Positions 12,101-22,500 of a DNA stretch of 64,000 nt are shown here, one piece after another. Every line of letters starts with the position of its first letter. Position 1 is the first letter of the stretch. The DNA is from Helianthus annuus (taxonomy: Eukaryota; Streptophyta; Magnoliopsida; Asterales; Asteraceae). The translations under genes and the position numbers were made by a program. The stretch covers positions 88,839,350 to 88,903,349 of the forward strand of contig NC_035433.2 of the NCBI RefSeq assembly GCF_002127325.2, read 5' to 3'. The notes below the pieces were generated by a model that was not told the origin of the DNA, searched no databases, and saw only the letters and a list, made by a program, of their open reading frames with translations.

Positions 12101-13841
12101 CATGAAATAATAAGTTTCGATTTAGATTTGAAATGATTAATTGGTGGTAGACGTTTTATATAATGCAAAGTGATTGTAGTATATGGCTTTAATTTTTCTC
12201 CTAAAAAACGTGCTTCACTTTCAAACTGTTTCTTATCGCTAAGTTCATCAAAAGTTGAAATAAACTCATCAATGAATTGATGGTAGACGGTTTATAAAGT
12301 CAATTCATTTGGCCAGTTCAAGTCGTGGAAACATCAGGCCCAAGTTGGCATTAGGGGTGTTCAAGATGGGATATCCGAAAATTTCGGATAGTGAATATTA
12401 ATATCCGTATCTGAACTTTCGGATGCGGGTATCCGAATTTATAAAGAAAAAAAAAATAAAAAATCTGTTTCGTGCATAGATTAAAACGAATTTGTAAAAA
12501 AAAAAAAAAGGAAAATCAAAAATCTGTTTCGTGCATAGATTAAAACTAAACCTGTATTTTCCAACTTTGAAAACAAAACACATTCATAAATCCGAATACG
12601 TTTAGTTACTGTTTTTAACGATGTTAAACTAAACATAGTACTCATGTAATATATATATTTACTATTTTTTTAGTTTTTGGATAATCCGATTATCCGAACC
12701 TTTTAGAAATCCCCATCCAAAATTTCAGATTATCTGAAATTTCGGATACGGATATTTGGATTCAGATTTTTTTAAACAATCCTAGGTGGCGTGACACCCT
12801 CCTAACCCCGCGTGTGTGGGAGTTGCAGGGTTGTATGTTTTTTAGTTGATTTTTATTCAACCCATTAACAAGGAAATGAGTCAAAATTACCACCTGTATT
12901 ACATCTTTTTTTCATATCTCAACACGATTCTTGTTGGCAAGTGTAGCAACCTGGCAATGCACAAGTGAGGTTCCAGCCAGTAACCGGACATTTACTCGCA
13001 GCAGCATCAGATAAAATCGTCTCCATCTTTGATGTTGAAACCGATAGACAAACACATTCCTTCCAGGTATTAAGTAATACATTTTCCGTCAAACATGGTA
13101 ATTATATAAGTGAGTTTATTTACCGTTTCAACCCTTTACTCATTATCAGGCACATTCAGGAGTCGTTAACTACGTGTGCTGGGACTCGAACGGAGAGTTT
13201 CTGGCAACTGTTAGTGAGGAATCTGTGAAAGTGTGGTCATTAGCTTCTAGAGAGTGCATTCATGAGCTCACTTCAAATGGAAACCAGTTCCATTCATGTG
13301 TTTTCCATCCAAGTTATTCTACTCTTTTGGTTATTGGTGGAACTCGGGTAAGTAATTATTTTCTTTTGTTGCATTTATTATTATTCCCAACACATTCTTC
13401 CATCCACCTTTTCTTTTTTAAATTGATTCCGAGTTTATGAAGTAGGTTCCGAGTTTGCGAAGTAGTGTTCCGAGTTTATGTCAACATGCATGATTTATGT
13501 TTTTCACATGGGTGATTAGGGTTTTGAGTTTCACAATGTGCGTCATTTCCCGGCGTACGCTCGTACGTTAAGGAATATTGTACGTTAACCGGCCTCTCTC
13601 TCTCTCTATATATATATATTTATATATAGAGGCCGGTTATTGTACAATTGGCTTTAACGTACGATCATATGCTGTGAAAATATACATGCGGCTTCACAAA
13701 CCCTGACAGCCAATCCCGCATGTTATAGGCTGCCAGGGTTTAGTGAAGCCGCATGTTATAGGCTGTCAGGGTTTGTGATGCCGCATGTTATATTTTCACA
13801 GCGTACGCTCGTACGTTAAGGTCAATTGTATTTTACACACA

Positions 13842-13872
<31 letters not shown>

Positions 13873-14308
13873 AAAGTAAAAAAAGAGCAAAAAAGTTGGT
13901 GGATTGTCCCTACCTGGTCCATTATGTTTTAAAAAGAGAGAATGTGTTGTTGATGTTGACCCATTATTCAACCCGTCCGACCCAAATTGACCATTTTTAT
14001 GGGTCAAAATAGTCATCTCTCTAAAGTATAAACCACTCAAGTGCGCAGTTCTTTCAGATCCGGTTTCCTTATAAAATCTAATTTTACCTTTTTGGAAGAA
14101 CGGGTAATATTTGACATTCTCAACACTGATGAAACGATTACTTAAGTTCATTTTTTGCTGACAGTCATTGGAGTTGTGGAACATGACCGAGAACAAACGC
14201 ATGACGGTTCAAGCGCACGAAACCATTATAGCTTCTTTAGCACAGTCACCGGTTACTGGAATGGTTGCGTCTGCAAGTCACGACAGTTCTGTTAAATTAT
14301 GGAAATAA
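3170..14308 (+). CDS. LUH: LEUNIG_HOMOLOG-type transcriptional co-repressor (17 coding exons)
   Basis: Exons read from splice sites with reading phase kept throughout: 3170-3201, 4371-4468, 4668-4777, 4910-5205, 5302-5377, 5472-5583, 6355-6404, 6485-6745, 7184-7270, 7357-7581, 7661-7790, 7868-7974, 9338-9487, 9598-9753, 12947-13066, 13150-13347, 14165-14308. They total 2352 nt, or 783 aa, close to Arabidopsis LUH and shorter than LUG. The N-terminus ([11 protein letters not shown]) and residues 1 to about 90 form the LUFS/LisH region ([20 protein letters not shown], then [19 protein letters not shown]). In this family that region binds SEUSS-type adaptors. A Gln-rich middle follows, with a GCC-CAG repeat encoding (AQ)n in exon 8 and a NNRKRK basic motif. 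Seven WD40 repeats fill residues 500-783, with [10 protein letters not shown] and [10 protein letters not shown] as clear repeat ends. The family acts in the nucleus as a Groucho-like co-repressor in flower, seed-mucilage and wall development. No frameshift or stop was seen. LUG is the alternative, but length and N-terminal motifs favour LUH. The exon 5 donor could be 3 nt earlier. Confidence 0.93.
3644..3996 (+). mobile_element. PIF/Harbinger (Tourist-like) MITE in LUH intron 1
   Basis: The 353 bp element begins gactatggggtatggggcg and ends cgccccaccataccccacggtc, an inverted repeat with one small indel. TTA is duplicated at 3641-3643 and 3997-3999. It shares terminal sequence and GC-rich internal blocks with the larger copy at 942-1680. 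It lies in the intron between LUH coding exons 1 and 2. Confidence 0.82.
5644..6095. mobile_element. MULE-type MITE in LUH intron 6
   Basis: A 9 bp direct repeat, gctcttaaa, flanks the element at 5635-5643 and 6096-6104. The ends are short imperfect inverted repeats around gcagttaa / ttaactgc. The interior is rich in gatatatcgg and accgatat motifs and contains no coding sequence. The 9 bp target duplication points to a Mutator-like origin; the weak terminal repeat leaves some doubt. Confidence 0.6.
8249..8758. mobile_element. hAT-like MITE in LUH intron 12
   Basis: The 510 bp element begins taggggtgtgag and its right end, read in reverse, begins taggggtgctaa. The 8 bp flanks are aaccgaac (8241-8248) and aaccggac (8759-8766), a target duplication with one mismatch. 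The interior is made of gggtt(c/g)gggt and cgggtcgacccgtttaa-type motifs. No coding capacity was seen. Confidence 0.7.
8795..9157 (+). mobile_element. Tourist-like (Harbinger) MITE, family copy 1, in LUH intron 12
   Basis: The 363 bp element has inverted ends gaccacatgtagt / gaccatgcgtagt and a TAA target duplication at 8792-8794 and 9158-9160. A second member of the same family lies in opposite orientation at 29325-29683 and shares the internal blocks ggccaatcacatttgagctt, tttattttatttta and ttgctgactgggctgccaca. Two independent copies with matching boundaries make the call firm. Confidence 0.88.
9978..11282. mobile_element. hAT-like element nested in the foldback element
   Basis: The 8 bp duplication gccgtaag sits at 9970-9977 and 11283-11290. 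The ends are tagtgctggcaa on the left and the inverse of ttgccaggtcta on the right. The body is rich in gacccgaacccg and gggtcaaaacgg repeats and has no transposase remnant. Removing it restores the left arm of the surrounding foldback repeat, which dates it as the later insertion. It contains the SINE at 10535-10848. Confidence 0.8.
10535..10848 (+). mobile_element. tRNA-derived SINE nested in the hAT element
   Basis: A perfect 15 bp target duplication, agatcactcatcacc, flanks the element at 10520-10534 and 10849-10863. An RNA polymerase III box A, tggtggagtgg (10553-10563), and box B, ggttcgactcc (10596-10606), both match the consensus fully and lie at tRNA-like spacing. The 3' end is gccgttc followed by a short A tail. 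At 314 bp it is a typical plant SINE length. Conserved boxes and an intact duplication suggest a fairly recent insertion. The three-level nesting (LUH intron, foldback, hAT, SINE) is clear from the duplications. Confidence 0.93.
12352..12784. mobile_element. hAT-like MITE in LUH intron 14
   Basis: It begins taggggtgttcaag and its inverted right end begins taggattgttta. The flanks gttggcat (12344-12351) and ggtggcgt (12785-12792) match at 6 of 8 bases, consistent with an aged target duplication. The interior repeats ttcggata / tatccgaa motifs. It has no coding sequence. Confidence 0.55.
13587..13801. repeat. Two adjacent hairpins with CT/TA runs in LUH intron 16
   Basis: A first hairpin pairs gtacgttaaccggcctct (13580s) with agaggccggttattgtac around a (CT)n(TA)n run. 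A second has arms of about 40 nt at 13672-13711 and 13761-13801 (tgtgaaaatat..catgcgg and its complement) that match at nearly every position. The block cgtacgctcgtacgttaagg appears at 13553 and again at 13803. This is probably a decayed transposon; no target duplication was assigned. Confidence 0.6.
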
Positions 14309-14560
14309 GGTTAAAGGCGCAACATACCCCTATTCGTGTTGGAGTTATGATTATGCCTTGTGTAACAGTCTTTTATGTTTCATCATTGATTTTGAACTGT
14401 TGATAGATTATAGCCGAGTTAGGAGTAATGTCAAGTGTAGCATGTATATCTTTAGCAACTGTTCTCAAATTTGTAATAATTTTACCATTCGGTTTTCCGT
14501 GTTGTTTCACTATTTCTAGAAATTACAAACCCGTTATTCAAGACCCCCGGATTTATACTT
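14309..14560 (+). other. Probable LUH 3' untranslated region
   Basis: This AT-rich sequence follows the TAA at 14306-14308. It holds no coding frame that continues the gene. The polyadenylation point cannot be fixed from the sequence. Confidence 0.4.
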
Positions 14561-17042
14561 GTGTTGGATGTCGTCTTGTTAGCGTGAAACCATGGTTTGA
14601 CCCCCCAGTTCTAAAACTTTGACTAGTTTTCTGCAGCAAGCGAATGGCATCTTTTGTTGCAACTTGCAAGTGTAGCAGGAAATGAAGCTGGTTTGGTTGG
14701 TTTCTTGATATAAAAAAAGTAAAAAAAAAATGAAAATACGAAATTTTGCCTGAAAAAAATGAACGGTTTTTTAGAAGGTATAGAAATAGAAGAGTCAACG
14801 GGTCAAAAACATGAATTTGAAATTATGTAAATCTTAACGGTCCGACGGTTTAAGCATAAAAAATGGTTTTGATATGAAAATATAAAAACCTGTCTTTAAA
14901 ACCACAAATCATGTTAATGAATAGTAATAATTTGTCTTTTGTGTTTTTGTTCACAATAAACTTTAGGGTTTTTCTACCTCTGTAAAAAAAAAGGTTTTTT
15001 TAACTATGTCACAAAAGTTAAACGATATTAGTTTTTTATTAGTTTTTATTTTACGTTTGTTTCCTGAAATTTCAAGCATTTACGTTTTCATATTTACATG
15101 TAGTTTATTTCGTCGGAGACCACCGATCTTGAACTCGGTATCTATCACTTTGACTCATCCTTTTCCAAATAAACTTACATATTAATGATTAGTAGTAAGT
15201 GATAATAAGCTTAGTGAGGTGAGAATGTGTGATGACTATCTTCTTAGTAAGATGTTATAATGGTGATCTCTATTATCTCTAATAACTTAGAGAAAATTTT
15301 AGTGGATGTAAATCATTAGTTAAAGATTGAGTTAGATCCATAGACTCAACAACGAACCTTGGCTTTATATGAACTCGATGCCTATGTTTATTCATTATAA
15401 CAAGGAGAAAATGTCAATATAACTAGTGGGTAAGGTTCGCTACAAAATCCAAAACGTCTAATAAGTGTGAGAAGGCATTGTGTTTTGGGTTTTAGGCAAA
15501 ATGTTTTAGATTCGTTTGACGTTGTATTATATAGAAAAGCACCAAACGTACAAACATTCGTTCAGTAACAATTTTTTGTTGAAAACTAAGCTGTATTCGC
15601 AAATAGAGTCATTTTTTGTATCGTATGCTATATAGAGTGTCGTTACGTACCGGTACTATGATGAATGATACTGATACTGACCAAACATCGGTACTATAAC
15701 CATATTACTGGAATAGGCACTGATATCAATTTTTATGGTTTTCAATCGAAGTAAAACACTGTTTTTATTTTTAGAGTTACACAAATTTATATTTTGAGTT
15801 ACACAAGATAAATTTTGTGTAATAAAACCATTGTGAATAACTTTTTTTTTGTATTGTAAACTATACTGAGTACAAGTGTTGTAACAAACCGAGTTATATT
15901 TAGAACAATATATTTTGTGTTGTAAATTCTACCAATTGTTGGTGTAGTACCGGTAATGAAACGAACAAAATCGATACCCACGGAGCAACGTTAATACTGG
16001 TATTTGTATTATGGAAACCGGTGTTAATATTCGTTTTTATGGTTTTTTATCGATGTAAGATGTATTTTTTTCAAATATAAAATTCCATAAACTTGTGAAT
16101 ATGCCATTGCGAGACACGCTTATTTTTTTTTATGTTTGTATACACATTTTATTTAACACCATACGGACGCAACGTAACGCTCGACCATAACCAACTCGTT
16201 GCTCATGATAGAACATGGTTTTAGCGGGAAAAGACAGGGAAACCATAATTATTAAATTTTTTTTCCTTACTCTCAAAAGTATCAATATTTTGCTTCATAA
16301 GTTTTCAGTACTCGAGTTTGCTCTTGCATGCATCTTATAAAAATCTTTTTATGTTAAATTATGAACATTATTCACGACAAAAGATAAAGTGGACGTTGCT
16401 GTGTTATGATAACAAGTAGTAACGGTCTTGAGTTGATTGAGCATTTTTATGAGCGTAATGATTTATGTTTTTTGAATCTTAGTTTCAAATCTTTCTAATA
16501 TACATATTTATGAATTTGACTATTAAAAAAAGTGCTAACATCCTCATGCTCTTCTACCTTTGTGTCAAGGTAGAAGTGTTGGTAAATTTTTTTTTTTTTT
16601 TTTTTTTGCTCATTTAAAAGAAATTAGAATAAAATAAGAGCACACTACAAAAATCGTACTTGTGGTATATTGAAAATTACGGATTAATTTATTGCATCTC
16701 CTTAAAGGGTTTTTGTTGCATACATAGAGGCCTTAACTAGCATCAAGCTAATATTTCATCGTGTATTTTTAAATGAAAGGATTTTTCGAGTATTAGAAAA
16801 CAAATCAATCAACTTCAACCTAAATCCATCTTTAAAGAAAACCATATAGTGTACCCTTCATCTCTTAATACATTCACTTCATCTTTAGCTTACCGGTAAC
16901 TGTAACCATAACTGAGATGTCTGTCAACAGATAGTCATAACCATCAACGATCGGTTACGTCAATTTTGATTGATCGGTTATAAGTGTTAGAGCGGGTGAG
17001 TTATGTCTCAATGAACAAAATTTGGTTATGAGGGTTTACAAT
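14561..17042. other. Intergenic sequence, no gene recognised
   Basis: No protein family or RNA gene is seen. From about 15640 to 16060 there are scattered ggtactat, accggtac and gtaccggta motifs that resemble the degenerate repeats at 24.7-26.9 kb. The tract tttttatggttttcaatcga-like recurs near 15735 and 16035. A run of 20 or more T lies near 16590. Confidence 0.55.
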
Positions 17043-17162
17043 TAGGGCTGTAAACTAGCCAAACAAAGTCAGCTTGGGCTCGAGCTCGGTATCAAAGTTA
17101 AATGAGCCAACTTGGCTCACCTCGCTTAGTTTAGCGAGCCCCTCCGACTCAGCTTATTTATT
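17043..17162 (+). mobile_element. Truncated end of a hAT-like element
   Basis: The block starts tagggctgtaaactagcc and continues with ctcgagctcgg and gagccaac motifs. It matches the left end of the complete element at 55464-56025 (tagggctgtaaacgagcc). No matching right end or 8 bp duplication was found, so it is a fragment. Confidence 0.5.
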
Positions 17163-17406
17163 ATAACAACCATGGCTAGGGATTCGACCACTATTCATAC
17201 CAGACGCTTTGTTGCTACTCAATAGGCATACATGCATACTCATGATAGGTCCCTGACGACGGGGCCCACTGGTAGCCTAGTGAACCCGTCTTGGGCTTCC
17301 ATCATTTGGACCGTTGCATGGGCCCACACCAGGCTCTTTCTCTTTGGAATGTAACTACAGAAAAGACGGGAAATGAAGGAGGATCCAAAGTTCTACAATA
17401 CAATTA

Positions 17407-17754
17407 ATGCATGACGGAGAAAGAGAGAGAAAGGGTCTCGCCGGAAACAAGTACTTGCAGCTGGCTTCATTAATGAAGTCCATAATCCAGTCGTTGGGAC
17501 TCAGACACGTGTCTGAGTCTCCCGAGATCTCCAAGAAACTGTTAGATGATCAAGGTGATGTGTCTAAGGAGGATAAGCAACCTCCATTACATAAGGAAGG
17601 TGATAAATTCAGCGAAGGTAAGCATTCAATACCGATCCCATTAAATACAAAAGACACTCCATTTATTCCGACAACCTCGGACCTCATCAATCACCCACAT
17701 TCACTTGAGTTCACACCAAGGAGAATATTCCGGCGGTTACACTCGTCGGAATAA
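17407..17754 (+). CDS. Unrecognised 115-codon frame, uncertain
   Basis: The frame runs from ATG to TAA and encodes a hydrophilic protein, rich in Lys, Glu and Pro, with no signal peptide, membrane segment or motif I know. Its GC content is somewhat higher than the surroundings, and the same block continues to about 17940 with proline-rich text in other frames. It could be a short gene, the end of a spliced gene, or part of an old retroelement gag or leader. No partner exons were found. Treat it as a hypothetical frame. Confidence 0.2.
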   Translation: MHDGERERKGLAGNKYLQLASLMKSIIQSLGLRHVSESPEISKKLLDDQGDVSKEDKQPPLHKEGDKFSEGKHSIPIPLNTKDTPFIPTTSDLINHPHSLEFTPRRIFRRLHSSE

Positions 17755-18516
17755 ACTTCTCATTATCTCCGGCAAGTTTACTTACTCTCACGTCGGAGCT
17801 TGGTCACGGATCCCCCCCCCCCGGGTCCCCCATGACGAGGCTAACGGTTTTCTCTCTTGTAGGACAACAAGGCAGGATCCTTACAACGTTGACGAGACCC
17901 TTTGACCATCATCCGGGACTTGAGAACTCGACAGTCCCTAACTTAGGTAGAATCATTACCTTTAAAATCTAAGTGTGCGAAAAATCTTTATATAAATATA
18001 TGTGCAATACATTCACCAGGTGTCAAGATGTGTAACGTTTATGCTTATTTGGACAAAATGTGGGATTAAATTCCCATGTCACAAAAGTGGCTCTAAAACT
18101 CCTAGAGAGTATACTTGGAGTTGGATCTATGCATGTGTGTTGTTTTTTGTGGTTTTTGTGCATTATTTGGAAGTTTAACAACACTTTCTTCAAAAACATT
18201 TTAGTGTTTTCAAATTATGTAATTTGTTTAGTTTAAGTTCCCATAAAGAATTTGTTGAGATTTAATAAATTCATGACTGGAATTATAGTTAATTATGTGT
18301 ATTAACGTGCAAATAGATTGATTTTCAAGATTTTAGTGTATGATTTGTGAAGTGAATATATGGTTTGTAAGCAAATGATTGATTATATTAGTAGGACACG
18401 TCTACGTAGATAAAACACATAATTGTGTCTTTAAAAGTGTTAGAAGTGGTTTTGTATTCCTATAAAGTTGAAATTTTCATATCTTTTGCCATGGTTTAAA
18501 AAAAATATACTATGTA

Positions 18517-18571
18517 TTCATTTATATTTATATTTATATTTATATTTATATTTATATTTATATTTATATTT
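18517..18571. repeat. Hexanucleotide microsatellite (tttata)n
   Basis: About nine units of tttata in tandem, directly before the hAT-type MITE at 18605. Confidence 0.9.
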
Positions 18572-18604
18572 TTGCTAATCGATTTATGTTTCCATGCAAG
18601 GCAC

Positions 18605-18976
18605 CAGGGGCGGACCTTTAGTTATGTGGGGCGTAGCCCGGGCTACGGCTCAAGTTTTTACTAGTAGTGTTAAATTTTTTATTTTTTTCGATTTTTATAC
18701 ATAGGACACCCCTGAACAAGTACGAGGACACCCCTCAAAATTTTTTTTACAAAATAATAAGATGTTGGTAAGCCCAGATAAGTAAATAATAACACATTAG
18801 GTAAGCCCAAATAAGTAAATAATACACATTTGCTAAGCCCAAATAAGTAAATAATAGTCCAAAATTGAATGATTATTGATTTGGGCAATTGGGCGGCATG
18901 TTTTTTTAATATTGTATGATTGCACGATAAAAAAAAATTGGGATACCCCTGAGTTGATGTTCTAGTTCCGCCACTG
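18605..18976. mobile_element. hAT-type MITE with CAGGGGCGGA ends
   Basis: The 372 bp element begins caggggcggacc and ends gttccgccactg. A perfect 8 bp duplication, caaggcac, lies at 18597-18604 and 18977-18984. The internal block taagcccaaataagtaaata is repeated three times with variation near 18770-18860. The ends match those of the larger element at 29880-43840. Confidence 0.9.
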
Positions 18977-18984
18977 CAAGGCAC

Positions 18985-19480
18985 CAACAAAAGATCAATT
19001 AGAAGTGAAACGCCTTAGAGAATCTTAGTTGTTAGTATACATGTATTATTCGGGACCATGTACACACTTTGTACCCCAACGTGTTTGAAAAGTCATATAC
19101 TAAAATACATATTTGGGGACTATTTTTTGGGAAATCAAAGAATTAATTTGAATTTCATTAGAGCATCCCCTATAGCTTGGTTTTGAGGGGTTTTTTTTTC
19201 CATATCATCCGGTTTTTGCCTATTGTAGGTATCCTTTGAAGTTCAAACGATTCAAAATCGGTATGGATTTCAGGTTTACAAAACCGTAACCAGATAGAGA
19301 AAAATCCGGTTTGGATCTTTGATGAGAAAACCCGGTTCGGTTAAAAACCATAGCAGTTTTTTGAAAAGAAAAAAGCGACTTGTACACCTTTGGTTTGAAG
19401 GGTTGTTTAGGCCATCGGTTTTGAGAAGGAATGGAAGAAAATAGATACGAATTGCCTAATTAAACCTAATATGCCTCAAC
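18985..19480. other. Intergenic sequence, no gene recognised
   Basis: The stretch gagcatcccctatagc at 19161 resembles the start of a Harbinger MITE, but no matching right end was found. Nothing else is supported. Confidence 0.4.
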
Positions 19481-19486
19481 TTGAGA

Positions 19487-19503
19487 CCCCGGCAACGGCG
19501 CCA
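19487..19503 (-). promoter_or_regulatory. Primer-binding site for tRNA-Asp (retroelement)
   Basis: The + strand reads ccccggcaacggcgcca, identical to the 3' end of plant tRNA-Asp including CCA, so the - strand carries the complementary primer-binding site. It lies 5 nt from the LTR edge at 19509, as expected for a minus-strand element. The internal coding region that should lie to the left is missing. Confidence 0.85.
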
Positions 19504-19508
19504 AAATT

Positions 19509-22500
19509 TGATCGACGTCGAAGTACCGATCAAAGATAAAAAGATTATATGCTCCTAAGTACCCTAAATTAGTAGTGGCAAATAGGGTGTCGAACCACGA
19601 AGAGCTAGTGGTTGGTGTAAGATCTCAATCGATTGCAAAACATGGTAAAAACTTAAAATTGGATTTGTATTTTGATTTGAGAAACTAGAATTAACTACAA
19701 TTGTAAATTCAATAAAGTAACAATGAGCACAACCAAGTATCAAGTTTGAAAGCACAATTAGTAATTTAAGTTTGTGAATCTGGTTTGGTAGATTATATAG
19801 ACATAATCTTGTGACATCATATGTGAATTGAGTATTGAAAGACCTGTACTTGTGTATCTAAGCTTACAACGATTGAACACCGATGTAATTAGGCTAGCAC
19901 AAAATGATCACCATCAAATATAAACATGTTAACATAACCTTCAATCATATATCTTGACATTCAATGATTAAACACCAATTAACTCAAAATACATGAAGTG
20001 ATTCAAGAAAACAACGTTTAAGAACAATCAACACATGAAATAACACATAAAAACTTAGCAAATGTCATAGATCTCTAACAAACACCATGAATTCATGTCC
20101 AACATAGATAAACAACTCAAATTGAACTAAATGGCATACAAACCCTAACCCTTGGTTGTGATCACAAGGGTTTTAGCCACACATGATCATGCTTGATGAA
20201 GAAATGTTGCGATTTCGGTAGCAATTGGAGCATTCTTGATGTTAGAACACTTTGTGAATGAGTATTCCTTGTCCCTTGATGTCTCCTAGCCTCCAATGGT
20301 GAAGAATGAATGAAAAATCCCGAAAAAACCACTTTATTTTTGTCCAAAACCGAACAAAACCGTTTTGTATCTGCACCCGGAGTATGGAACGCCGGGTTTG
20401 GGAGTATGGGACGCCGGGCAGAAACCCAAACGCCCATGCTTCACTGTCAAACGCTGGTTCAACGTTAAAGTGAACGTCGGGGTGTTCCAAACAAGCCTAG
20501 ATCACTTTCCTTGAGTTCCTTTGATGTGTGTAAAGCTCCATGTGGTAGGTTTATGATCCGGAATCATCACACAATCTTCCACCGCTACCCTACATGTAAA
20601 AATGCATCAAAGTAACAAGTCTCGATACAAATTCGATGCTAAAACATATAAATATTAACCATTTAGGAGTACCAAAAGCATACGGTCACACCCCGATTTC
20701 CACGTGCTTCACCGGTGGGCCCGGTGGGGGATTACCGTGACGTAGTTGGCAACAATATAGTCAAACCACACAATATTTAAATACACAGCGGAAGCATAAA
20801 GATAAATTTATATTTCAACCTCGGATTGTAATATCCAAGTATCACGAGTACTCGAAACAAATCCACATGGGATCAAAATAAAGATATAAATATTGTTCAA
20901 CAGATATGGCATCCCAAGCTTGTGAGACTCTAACGTTGCTTAAGGAGTGGCCAGCCTATTTAGTACAGAACCTGCATTTAATCTTTTTGGGGAAAATACG
21001 TCAGTTTACACTGGTAAATACATTCAACCGACACTTTTGTAAAATGTTTAATAAAATTGATTTGAATGCGCAAGGCACAAACTCTTTATAACTTGGGATA
21101 ATTAATCAATTTAATCTTGTAAAAGAATTACATGTCACTATGCATTCGGTCGCCCGGGTCGTGCCGGGTTTAAGGTTAATAAACACGCCACAAGCATAAA
21201 GCCGTGGCGGGAAAACCAACGGTTATACCTTTATAATTATAGACACATTGTCGGGTGTACGCCTACACCCATGTGTCGAGGTCGTGGCCATTTCGTAAAA
21301 TGATGCCAAGGATATCCGGGACATGGTCATTAAGCTCCCAAAGGCGTAAAACCAACAAAACCAATTTTTAAACGGGTCACATTGATAATACCCAACTACT
21401 AATGAGTTGGGGTCAATTGCCCGACCAAGCGGTAATTTAAATACCGTAACCCAAGCCCGTATAACGGAAAATAAGTTAAAAGTATTTACCTGAGCAAGTA
21501 TTAAACCTCAATCAAACAAATGCAAGTATCTTTTACTGGTCTCCTATTCTGGAACGAAGGTTTATAACAACTTATTAGAATCCTAACGGGTCTTTAATTT
21601 AGCCTTAGCTTAGACCGGTCAGTTTCAAAGGATAACTACGGTTAAATCGCGTGAAAGGCGAAAACCGGGAATGGAATGTGGTTTGGACCCAATCAAGTTT
21701 GAGTACTTGTTTCATATGGATAATATAACCACACTCTGGATTTTGAAGTGAAAACGATAAGGTTTGACCCGTTTCGGCTAGTTTGTGTAAACTAGTTACA
21801 TAAACCGAACCGTGCGCGCAAAAAGGCGTAACGGGTAACCGTAGGAGTCCTACACAGGTTTCCTAAGTTAATATGCTCTAAAGAGGTTGTGGTATCAGTA
21901 GGATACCTTCCATAATGCCCGTAACGAGTTTAAATCAAATATACGCCCCGTAGGGATATTTTGGTCATTTTAAAGATCATAAAAGAGGTTTCTGAGTTCT
22001 ACAGGAAATCTGAGTTTTCCGAACAGTTTATAAAGTCCAAAATACTCTATTTATTACTTAAAATTAGTAGCAACTGGAATCGGGTCAAAATACCATGTAG
22101 AACTCAAGTTATGTCCGAAAAGGGTATATTCGGTATTTACCGAATCGATGCCATAACCGCAGGTTATGTGCAGGTTAAAAATAATTAAAAATCTTTAAAA
22201 ATCTCAAAATATTATTTTACATCAGTGTGTAAAAGGTTTGGTGTCGAAATTTGGGTTTAGATAGGCTTTATGCTAATTGCGCCGTTTAATTACTAAAGTT
22301 TCCGTAATTGCGCTATTTAGCATAACTCCTATTCTAGACCTCGGATTGACGTGAAATTTTAGGGACATGCTTAGAAATCAGTAACTAAGGTTATGGTCCT
22401 TTCACATGTCCAAAATTCTCGTTTTAAAGTGAAAAGGGTGTTATGGTCAACTTTTAAGCTTTTAACGGAAATGTGCTAAAGATTTGGACAAACAATGAAC

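Larger units (their letters stand above)
9927..12274. mobile_element. Foldback (long inverted repeat) element in LUH intron 14, broken by a hAT element
   Basis: Two arms of roughly 480 nt are near reverse complements. The left arm is 9927-9977 plus about 11283-11737; the right arm is about 11757-12274. Clear paired blocks are gcattatataaaacgt (11355) with acgttttatataatgc, and gtgattttcgctaaaa (11481) with ttttagcgaaaatcac. The arms meet around 11740-11755 near accatggtgc / gcaccatcg. Nothing coding is recognised. Outer boundaries and target duplication are uncertain because the arms fade gradually. A hAT element (9978-11282) splits the left arm. Confidence 0.75.
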
